Shown here: in pieces, positions 1-5,348 of the stretch | How the letters are laid out: every line of letters starts with the position of its first letter | Position numbering within the stretch: the first letter of the stretch is position 1 | Assembly (NCBI GenBank): GCA_947465275.1 | Contig: CANIAI010000172.1 | Span: 1 to 5,839, forward strand | From: Acidobacteriota bacterium | GTDB taxonomy: Bacteria; Acidobacteriota; Vicinamibacteria; Vicinamibacterales; UBA2999 | DNA: 5,839 nucleotides | Direction: 5' to 3' | Notes under the pieces: model-generated | Database searches by the model: none | Told to the model about the DNA's origin: nothing | What the model saw: only the letters and a program-made list of their open reading frames with translations | Program-made: the position numbers and the translations under genes

Positions 1-9
1 TAGGGAGGC

Positions 10-29
10 GCCGCCCGGCGGCGGGCGGC
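10..29 (-). terminator. GC-only hairpin just after the porin gene
   Basis: Bases 10-17 (GCCGCCCG) are perfectly complementary to 22-29 (CGGGCGGC), giving an 8-bp stem made only of G-C pairs with a 4-base loop. It starts four bases after the stop codon of the minus-strand porin gene, the usual place for a transcription terminator. No run of T follows on the minus strand (the next bases read gcctcccta), so it is not a classical Rho-independent terminator. It could be a U-tract-less terminator or a 3'-end stabilising hairpin. In GC-rich DNA such stems also arise by chance. Confidence 0.4.
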
Positions 30-33
30 ATGG

Positions 34-1392
34 CTAGCGATCGGCGAGGAAGACCCAGGTGAGCATCAGGTAGCCGGAGCCGAACGACCGGCCTGGCGTT
101 GCCTGCTTCAGGAAATCGCCCGTGAACATCCTGGCGTATCCGACCCCCAGGGCCAGCTGCGGGGTGATGGGGTGGGTGGCCTGTACGTCGAGTTCGTTGC
201 CGACGTGCGTGCTCGCCGCCCCGGCGGGGATGCGGGCGACGAGGGCACCGCCCGCCGCGTAGAGCCCATCGCGTGCCTCCACCAGCCGGAAGTCGTGCCA
301 GTTGACCGTGATCGGCGTTGACTTGATCGGCGTCACGTCGAACCCGACGCGCACGTGGCTGATGTTGCGCCAGCCCACCAGGTCGGCCAGCCCCAGCTTG
401 TCGTGCGGGCTGCCGAAGAGCTGATCGAAGGTGCCGCGGGTGCCATCGGTCGGGCTCTCATCACCAGACGCCCGGTTGTATTCGGCGGTCAGGTGGGGTG
501 TCGTCCTGCCGGTGAACGTGCGGCGCAGCTGCCAGTGCCCCGCCCACGCGGAGAGTTCGTCGCTGCCCAGTGACCCTCGCTGCAGCCCCATCTCCACGTT
601 GTAGTCGAGCGCCGCCGGAAGTCCACCGGCGAGGCGCACGCCGACGGTTCCCTGGTGCAGATCGCCGGGGACGCGCGCTTCGGTCAGCTGGTTGTGCTCG
701 CGGTGAAAGATGACGTACGGGTCCACGGTCGCCTTGCGGATCACCTTCGGCATCGAGATGTAGGTGCCCGCGAGCAGGTTGCCGTTTCCGCTTCGGTCGG
801 CGCGATTGTCGAACACGCGCACGACGGACGCGGCGAAGAGGTTCACCGTAGCTGCCTTCGTCCGCACCACGCCCGTGCCGCCGTCGAAGGTGCGCCCGGT
901 GTTCAGCCAGTTGAGCGGGCCGATGAGGCGCTGATCACCGTAGGCCATCTCCTGCCGGCCGAGGCGCGCAGTCACGGGCGTCTTCGCGTTCCCGAGGTCG
1001 ACGAAGGACTGCCGCAGGTCGAACGGCGCGCGGAACGGCGGGGCGACGGGACCGACGTCCTTGCCCGCCACCCGGGCATCCGCCACCTGCACGGTCGCGC
1101 CGACGTACGGGCTGGTCACGCTGACGTTCAGCCGCACGCGCGTGAGGGAGAAGACGTCATCGCGGCCGTCGGTGTAGCCGCTGTTGTCGATCCCTTCGAC
1201 GCGCTCCCGCAACTCACCGCGTACGCGGAGCCATCGGGGCAGCACGTCGTTGACGCGGTTCGGCAGCGGAGCCTTGGCGGCGGGCGCTGCCGCGCCGGTC
1301 GTCTGGGCGTGTGACGGCGTCGCGATGAAGGGCGAGGCCAGGACAGTGGCCATCAGCAGGGCGTGGCGCAGCCGGAGAGAAGACGCGGGCAC
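34..1392 (-). CDS. Alginate-export-family outer-membrane porin
   Basis: This 452-residue protein is probably an outer-membrane beta-barrel that passes a small solute or oligosaccharide. A signal peptide is clear: basic residues at 7-10, a hydrophobic stretch at about 11-26, and a likely signal peptidase I site after Ser-His-Ala (29), followed by a Pro/Ala-rich linker. The mature part begins with RVRGELRERVEG and continues with alternating short strands. The segment LGRQEMAYGDQRLIGPLNW (about residues 143-161) followed by an Arg-Thr-Phe-Asp-Gly turn is characteristic of the alginate_exp (AlgE-like) family. The length is normal for that family. The C-terminus (LMLTWVFLADR) has an alternating aromatic strand but lacks the usual terminal Phe. 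The start is GTG, preceded by GGAG (1401-1398) with a 5-base spacer, and it gives a complete signal peptide. The family is widespread and mostly not alginate-specific, so the substrate is unknown. It is divergent from the acyltransferase gene. Confidence 0.85.
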   Translation of the reverse strand: MPASSLRLRHALLMATVLASPFIATPSHAQTTGAAAPAAKAPLPNRVNDVLPRWLRVRGELRERVEGIDNSGYTDGRDDVFSLTRVRLNVSVTSPYVGATVQVADARVAGKDVGPVAPPFRAPFDLRQSFVDLGNAKTPVTARLGRQEMAYGDQRLIGPLNWLNTGRTFDGGTGVVRTKAATVNLFAASVVRVFDNRADRSGNGNLLAGTYISMPKVIRKATVDPYVIFHREHNQLTEARVPGDLHQGTVGVRLAGGLPAALDYNVEMGLQRGSLGSDELSAWAGHWQLRRTFTGRTTPHLTAEYNRASGDESPTDGTRGTFDQLFGSPHDKLGLADLVGWRNISHVRVGFDVTPIKSTPITVNWHDFRLVEARDGLYAAGGALVARIPAGAASTHVGNELDVQATHPITPQLALGVGYARMFTGDFLKQATPGRSFGSGYLMLTWVFLADR

Positions 1393-1481
1393 GTGAGCTC
1401 CAGGAATTGGGGAATACGACGCCGGGGCCGGCGCCTCGAACGAGGCACAGGGCGACCCTCAGGGAATCGGCACCATGATGG

Positions 1482-1509
1482 CCTCGCTTGTCGCGAGCGG
1501 CAAGCGAGG
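1482..1509. repeat. Perfect inverted repeat in divergent spacer
   Basis: CCTCGCTTG (1482-1490) and CAAGCGAGG (1501-1509) are exact reverse complements separated by ten bases. Folded as RNA, the stem continues through a T-G pair and two G-C pairs to a four-base loop (1494-1497). It lies between the divergent porin and acyltransferase genes, about 90 bases upstream of each start codon. Being symmetrical, it could serve as a DNA operator for a dimeric regulator controlling either gene, or form a hairpin in a longer leader. No T-run follows on either strand, so a terminator role is unlikely. Function is inferred from position only. Confidence 0.45.
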
Positions 1510-1587
1510 TGATGCAGGCGCGTGCAGACCATGCCCTGCGTGCACGGTACCTGCGGCTTTCTGTGTCGCGCTGCGCGTCGGCGGGCG

Positions 1588-1593
1588 TAGAAT
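1588..1593 (+). promoter_or_regulatory. Candidate -10 box (TAGAAT) for acyltransferase gene
   Basis: The sequence gcgTAGAATcgttcatcGTG places a good -10-type hexamer eight bases before the GTG at 1602. With the usual distance from -10 to transcription start, the transcript would begin at or within a base or two of the start codon, so it would be leaderless. This agrees with the lack of any Shine-Dalgarno sequence before 1602. No convincing -35 hexamer is visible. A similar arrangement (TAGACT, six bases before ATG) precedes the dioxygenase gene in this window. Confidence 0.45.
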
Positions 1594-1601
1594 CGTTCAT
1601 C

Positions 1602-2708
1602 GTGTCGGTTGTCGTGTCCAGTGGGCGGAACGACGCGGAGCCTGCTGCCGGGCAGCCCGCGACCTCTCAGTCCGGCTTCCTCCGGGAGCTCCACGCCTTT
1701 CGCGGCCTCGCCATCCTGAGCGTGGTCGCGAGCCACGCATTCGGCGGGTACCTCTACAATCTGCGCGCGATGAGGCCGTTCGACACGGCCGAGAACGCCT
1801 ACTACGCGGTGCACGAGATTCTCTGGCACGGCAGCACCATCTACTTCGCGCTCATCTCGGGCATCCTCTTCACGCGGGTCCTGGCCGGCCGCGGGTGGAC
1901 GCGGTTCTATCGCAACAAGTTCACCAACGTGCTGCTGCCGTACCTGGTGATGTCGTTGTTCTTCCTGGTGGTGCGCTATAACGTCGATACCGGGCTCGCC
2001 ATCGGCGCCCAGTTCTCATTTCACCGGTTGGCGGGGCAGCTCGCCGGCGGCAACGCCATGTTCCCGTACTGGTACATGCCGGTCCTGGCGTGCCTGTTCC
2101 TCCTGACGCCGGTGCTGTCCGCGGTTGTCCGGCGCTCGACGGGGCTGACGGTGCTGCTGGCATGCCTGCCGTTCGCCTTCTCGCGCACCGGGAACATCCC
2201 GAGCTTCCAGTCGATCGGCTACTTCACCGGGGTGTACGTCGCGGGACTCGCCATCGGGCTGCACTACGAGGCGGTCCTCGCGTGGACCAGCCGGCACATG
2301 CGCCTTCTCGCAGGCGTCGCGACGGCTGCGTCGCTCGTGCTCCTCTCCTCGTACATCCTCGAGTGGGATCGGATGGGGGGCGTCTCGCAGCGCGAGTCGC
2401 TCTATTACATCCAGAAGATGGCGCTGTCGGGTATCGCCATCGTCCTGCTGCAGCGCTGGATGGCGAAGGGAGGACGCCTGTTCGATGAACTCGCGACCTA
2501 CTCATTCACCATCTACCTGATCCACGCGTTCCTGCTGGCGGTGCTGCTGCACTACGCCTTCCGGCTGCACCGGGCTCCGGTGCCGCTCGAGGTCGTGATT
2601 CCGATGACGCTCGTGCTGTTCGTGCTGCTCATGGGGTTGAGCCTGCTCGTGAGCATGGGCTTGAAGCGACTCACGGGTACGCGTTCCAGGATCCTCGTCG
2701 GCACCTGA
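1602..2708 (+). CDS. Acyltransferase-3 family membrane acyltransferase
   Basis: The predicted 368-residue protein belongs to the acyltransferase-3 family, inner-membrane enzymes that usually move acetyl or other acyl groups onto extracytoplasmic sugars, lipids or glycans. The family signature opens the domain: ELHAFRGLAILSVVASHAF (residues 29-47), with Arg34 and His45 eleven residues apart, the pair known to be needed for activity in this family. Further landmarks are YRNKFTNVLLPYLV near 110, FPYWYMPVL (154-162) and TIYLIH ending at His308. About ten hydrophobic segments cover residues 33-350. The open frame extends upstream to a TTG at 1488, but the extra 38 residues look non-coding and the -10-like TAGAAT supports GTG 1602; a second in-frame GTG lies at 1614. 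No SGNH or other extra domain is fused, and the length is typical. The acceptor cannot be told. The peptidase gene follows after 34 bases and may be co-transcribed. Confidence 0.85.
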   Translation: MSVVVSSGRNDAEPAAGQPATSQSGFLRELHAFRGLAILSVVASHAFGGYLYNLRAMRPFDTAENAYYAVHEILWHGSTIYFALISGILFTRVLAGRGWTRFYRNKFTNVLLPYLVMSLFFLVVRYNVDTGLAIGAQFSFHRLAGQLAGGNAMFPYWYMPVLACLFLLTPVLSAVVRRSTGLTVLLACLPFAFSRTGNIPSFQSIGYFTGVYVAGLAIGLHYEAVLAWTSRHMRLLAGVATAASLVLLSSYILEWDRMGGVSQRESLYYIQKMALSGIAIVLLQRWMAKGGRLFDELATYSFTIYLIHAFLLAVLLHYAFRLHRAPVPLEVVIPMTLVLFVLLMGLSLLVSMGLKRLTGTRSRILVGT

Positions 2709-2716
2709 GGTACCCT

Positions 2717-2743
2717 TGGCAGGGACTGTCCGAGGACCTGCCA
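2717..2743 (+). promoter_or_regulatory. Hairpin enclosing ribosome binding site of peptidase
   Basis: TGGCAGG (2717-2723) is the exact reverse complement of CCTGCCA (2737-2743), which includes the A of the peptidase start codon. The 13-base loop contains GAGG (2732-2735), the best Shine-Dalgarno match, seven bases before ATG. In a transcript read through from the acyltransferase gene this hairpin would place the ribosome binding site in the loop and the start codon at the foot of the stem. A TACCCT hexamer at 2711-2716 could act as a weak -10 box; a transcript starting about seven bases after it would lack most of the left arm and could not form the stem. Both readings are inference. Confidence 0.4.
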
Positions 2744-4437
2744 TGTCGAGATCGCGCTTCGGGACCATCGCTCTCCTGCTCGTGGCCGCCTGCGGCCTGC
2801 TCACCACATCCGCTGCACTCTCCGCCCAACGGGGTGCCCCCCCGGCCACCGTCTCTCCCTCGACACGGATCGACGTCGCCGACCTGCGTCGCTGGTTGAC
2901 CGACGTCGCCTCCGACGACCTCCAGGGGCGCGAGGTGTTCCAGGAGGGGCTCGGACTCGCGGCCACCTACCTCGCTGACCAGCTCAGGGCGCTGGGCGTG
3001 GAACCGGCGGGGGAGGATGGCAGCTACTTCCAGCCGGTACGCGTGCTCGGGATCCGGAACACCGGGGTCTCGTCGGTCACCGTGACGGTGAAGGGACAGT
3101 CCCGGACCTTCAGGGACGGCGAGGGTGTGCGCTTCCCGAAGGGGCAAGGCGGACGACAGACCGTGTCGGGTGACGCGGTGTTCATCGGGTACGGCGTGGA
3201 GTTCGCCCCGCTGAAGCACGACGACTACGCCGGTCGCGACGTGAGCGGCAAGGTGGCGGTCCACATCGGTCGTGGACCGCAGGGCATCACCGCGACGCAG
3301 AACCGGCTGCTCTTCGCCAGGTCCCGCACCGCCACCTTCGATCATCGCGCCGTCGCGGCCATCGGAGCCGAGACCGAGCCGCCGGGTACGCCCGCCGCCC
3401 CGCCACGGAACCCGGACCGGCAGGCCGACTTCCAGAGCGCCGCTGACTACGAGCGTCCGCAACCGCCGCAGGTCACGGCGGACGACGAGTTCCTCAGGTT
3501 CGTGTTCAGCGCGTCAGGGTCTGACTACGACGACCTGAAGGCAAAGGCCGAGCGCCGGGAATCGCTGCCGCGGGTGTCGCTCGCGGACGTGCACCTGCGA
3601 TTCGACATCCGGCCCGACTACACCGTGGTGCAGACCCGGCTCACGAGGAACGTCCTCGGCCGTGTGCGCGGCGCTGAGCCGGCCCTTCGTGACAGCTGGG
3701 TCATCCTGGGCGCGCACTACGACCACGTCGGATACGCCGAGTTCGCCGTGCAGCCGAACGAGGGCGCGTTCACCGGCATCTGCCCCGGGCAGACGAGGCC
3801 CACGCCGGCGCCCGGGGATCGCATCTTCAACGGCGCCGACGACGACGGCACCGGCACCGTGGCGCTGCTCGCGATCGCGAAGGCCTACGCACGCGGGCCG
3901 AAGCCGAAGCGGTCGGTACTCTTCGTCTGGCACGCCGGCGAGGAAGCGGGGCTCTACGGCTCGCGTTACATGGCCGACCATCCGGTCGTGCCGCTCGACC
4001 GGGTATCGGCGCAGCTCAACGTCGACATGATCGGGCGGAATCAGTGCGATAACCCCGCGGAGGCCAACGTGCTCTACCTCGTGGGGTCCGACCGGATCAG
4101 CAGCGAGCTGCACGCCACCGGGGAACTGGCCAACGCGGCGTCGGCCAGGCCGATGACGCTCGACTACTCGTACAACGACCCAGCCGACATGGAGCAGCTG
4201 TACTACCGGAGCGACCACTTCAGCTACGCCGCGCGCGGCGTGCCGGTCACGTTCTTCACCACCGGCCTGCACCGGGACTATCACTACGTCACCGACGACG
4301 TGAGCCGGATCGATTTCGCGAAGATGACGCGGGTGACCTCGCTGATCTACGACACCAGCTGGCGCATCGCGAACCTCGACCACCTGCTGACGCGCGACAA
4401 CCGCGGCCCGCGCGCGATCCGTCGGGTCGGCCGGTAG
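2743..4437 (+). CDS. Secreted M28-family zinc peptidase with PA-like domain
   Basis: This 564-residue exported metallopeptidase resembles the aminopeptidase Y/PSMA-like M28 group, which removes N-terminal amino acids using two zinc ions. Residues 1-28 form a signal peptide, probably cut at ALSA|Q; Val-Ala-Ala-Cys17 also resembles a lipobox. A PA-like region starts near 143 (AVFIGYGVEF, 145-154; VSGKVAV, 167-173) and contains a Pro-rich insertion at 213-242. The catalytic domain spans about 303-550 and the expected ligands are all present: His325-x-Asp327, an Asp in GADDDGTG (366-368), catalytic Glu400 and ligand Glu401 in HAGEEAGLYGS, Asp428 in NVDMIG, and His514 in RDYHYVTDD. The enzyme should therefore be active. 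The only cysteines outside the signal are Cys347 and Cys435. ATG 2743 is preferred over an in-frame TTG at 2716 because GAGG lies seven bases upstream and it gives a cleaner signal peptide. The natural substrate is unknown; scavenging of peptides is likely. Confidence 0.92.
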   Translation: MSRSRFGTIALLLVAACGLLTTSAALSAQRGAPPATVSPSTRIDVADLRRWLTDVASDDLQGREVFQEGLGLAATYLADQLRALGVEPAGEDGSYFQPVRVLGIRNTGVSSVTVTVKGQSRTFRDGEGVRFPKGQGGRQTVSGDAVFIGYGVEFAPLKHDDYAGRDVSGKVAVHIGRGPQGITATQNRLLFARSRTATFDHRAVAAIGAETEPPGTPAAPPRNPDRQADFQSAADYERPQPPQVTADDEFLRFVFSASGSDYDDLKAKAERRESLPRVSLADVHLRFDIRPDYTVVQTRLTRNVLGRVRGAEPALRDSWVILGAHYDHVGYAEFAVQPNEGAFTGICPGQTRPTPAPGDRIFNGADDDGTGTVALLAIAKAYARGPKPKRSVLFVWHAGEEAGLYGSRYMADHPVVPLDRVSAQLNVDMIGRNQCDNPAEANVLYLVGSDRISSELHATGELANAASARPMTLDYSYNDPADMEQLYYRSDHFSYAARGVPVTFFTTGLHRDYHYVTDDVSRIDFAKMTRVTSLIYDTSWRIANLDHLLTRDNRGPRAIRRVGR

Positions 4438-4459
4438 CAGCCGCCGCGCGGCGCAGCTG
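4438..4459. terminator. Weak bidirectional hairpin between convergent genes
   Basis: The 27-base gap between the convergent peptidase and dioxygenase stop codons contains the perfect 12-base palindrome CGCCGCGCGGCG (4442-4453). CAGC (4438-4441) and GCTG (4456-4459) flank it and can pair across a two-base bulge, giving about eight G-C-rich pairs around a GCGC loop. It is placed where a shared terminator would be expected, but neither strand has a T-run. GC-rich composition makes short palindromes common, so this is a weak call. Confidence 0.3.
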
Positions 4460-4464
4460 GTGCG

Positions 4465-5271
4465 TCAGCCGCCGAAGTGGACGGCGGAGTGGCGATGGCC
4501 GACCGTCGTCCCGCTCCAGGCCACGCGGCCGAGGTCGTCGCCGGCGGCTCCGGCCGTCACGAGCAGCGGCAGCAGGTGCTCCTCGCGCGGATGGGCGGCT
4601 CGCGCCCCCGGGGCCGACGCCCAGGCGGCGAGCGCCGCATCCCGTTCCACCTCGGGTCGCGTCACTGCCACGCGCAACCAGTCGTCGAACGCCGCTGCCG
4701 CCTGATGGGCGCTTCCCCGGAACAGGGCGCGCAGGTTGTGGAACGAGAGGCCGCTCCCGATGATCGCGACCCCCTCCTCGCGCAGGGGCCGCAGCGCCCG
4801 TCCGAGCGCCAGGTGCTGTCGCGGGTCGAGACCCCGGATCAGTGACAACTGCACGGTCGGGATCCGGGGCTCTGGCCAGGCCAGCTTCAACGGAATGAAC
4901 GTGCCGTGGTCGAAGCCCCGTGTGGCGTCGGTCGCGCTTCGGAAGCCGGCGTCGGCGAGCAGGCCCTGCACGCGGCCGGCGAGTGCCGGGTCGCCCGGCG
5001 CGGGCCAGGTGAGCGTGTACGACTCGGGAGGGAAGCCCGCGTAGTCGTAGTACAGCGTCGGGTGCGCGGCCGACGTCAGTGTCGGCACCGCCTCTTCCCA
5101 GTGCCCTGAGACCACCAGCAGCGCCCGTGGCGGCGGGTCGTATGCCGCAGGCACTGCGCGCAGGTAGGCTGCCAGGCTGTCGAGTTCGTCCCGCGGCAGG
5201 CCGGTCTCGACGAACCGCCACGGGCCGCCGCCGTGAGGCATGAAGATCACCGGCGTGCGCACCTGGACCAT
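4465..5271 (-). CDS. DODA-type extradiol ring-cleavage dioxygenase
   Basis: This 268-residue cytosolic protein belongs to the class III extradiol dioxygenase superfamily (LigB fold), in the DODA/YgiD branch whose members open catecholic rings such as 4,5-extradiol cleavage of DOPA. Motifs appear in family order: FMPHGGGP with His13, VVSGHWEE with His57, FDHGTFIPL with His122, IIGSGLSFHNL with His178, and PREEHLLPLL with His232. By analogy with family structures, His13, His57 and His232 should bind the metal and His178 should act in catalysis. There is no signal peptide. The length matches single-domain family members, so nothing is missing. The ATG start has no strong Shine-Dalgarno, but TAGACT lies six bases upstream on the minus strand. 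No aromatic-degradation genes adjoin it, so the substrate is unknown; many DODA-like bacterial proteins are uncharacterised. It is convergent with the peptidase and divergent from the secreted protein at 5349. Confidence 0.9.
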   Translation of the reverse strand: MVQVRTPVIFMPHGGGPWRFVETGLPRDELDSLAAYLRAVPAAYDPPPRALLVVSGHWEEAVPTLTSAAHPTLYYDYAGFPPESYTLTWPAPGDPALAGRVQGLLADAGFRSATDATRGFDHGTFIPLKLAWPEPRIPTVQLSLIRGLDPRQHLALGRALRPLREEGVAIIGSGLSFHNLRALFRGSAHQAAAAFDDWLRVAVTRPEVERDAALAAWASAPGARAAHPREEHLLPLLVTAGAAGDDLGRVAWSGTTVGHRHSAVHFGG

Positions 5272-5277
5272 GCGTCC

Positions 5278-5283
5278 AGTCTA
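5278..5283 (-). promoter_or_regulatory. Candidate -10 box (TAGACT) for dioxygenase gene
   Basis: Read on the minus strand the sequence is gcggTAGACTggacgcATG, which places a -10-type hexamer six bases before the ATG at 5271. Transcription would start at or very near the start codon, implying a leaderless message, and no Shine-Dalgarno sequence is seen. A -35 hexamer is not evident. It sits in the 77-base spacer (5272-5348) shared with the divergent gene at 5349. Confidence 0.4.
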
Positions 5284-5348
5284 CCGCCGCCCCTGTCGCC
5301 AGCACCGCCCGTGACCGAGAAGCAGGAGAGCGTGAACAGGATGACATC

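Noticed and set aside
655..1314. A 219-codon plus-strand open frame antisense to the porin.
   Set aside because: Its His/Arg/Ala/Val-rich translation resembles no family, whereas the minus strand encodes a complete exported barrel.
1411..1416. A possible -10 hexamer (TATTCC on the minus strand) for the porin gene.
   Set aside because: The match to consensus is poor and there is no -35 partner; the Shine-Dalgarno before the GTG is a better guide to the start.
1421..1435. GC-rich short palindromes (GCCGGGGCCGGC and GGCGCC) upstream of the porin.
   Set aside because: Such palindromes are expected often at this base composition and nothing links them to a known site.
1488..1601. A 38-codon upstream extension of the acyltransferase (TTG at 1488 or ATG at 1512).
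   Set aside because: The TTG lies inside the inverted-repeat hairpin, the ATG has GAGG only two bases upstream (too close), the added residues do not resemble the family N-terminus, and the TAGAAT box lies downstream of both.
1475..1981. A plus-strand open frame overlapping the front of the acyltransferase in another frame.
   Set aside because: Its translation is Arg/Ala/Pro-rich without motifs and contradicts the conserved acyltransferase signature in the chosen frame.
2671..3462. A 263-codon minus-strand open frame antisense to the front half of the peptidase.
   Set aside because: It has low-complexity Arg/Gly/Glu-rich composition, no signal or motif, and conflicts with the clear signal peptide and PA-like region on the plus strand.
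3514..4383. A 289-codon minus-strand open frame antisense to the catalytic half of the peptidase.
   Set aside because: The plus-strand frame has every M28 zinc motif in order. The antisense translation (Val/Arg/Gly/His-rich) shows no recognisable domain and no separate ribosome binding site.
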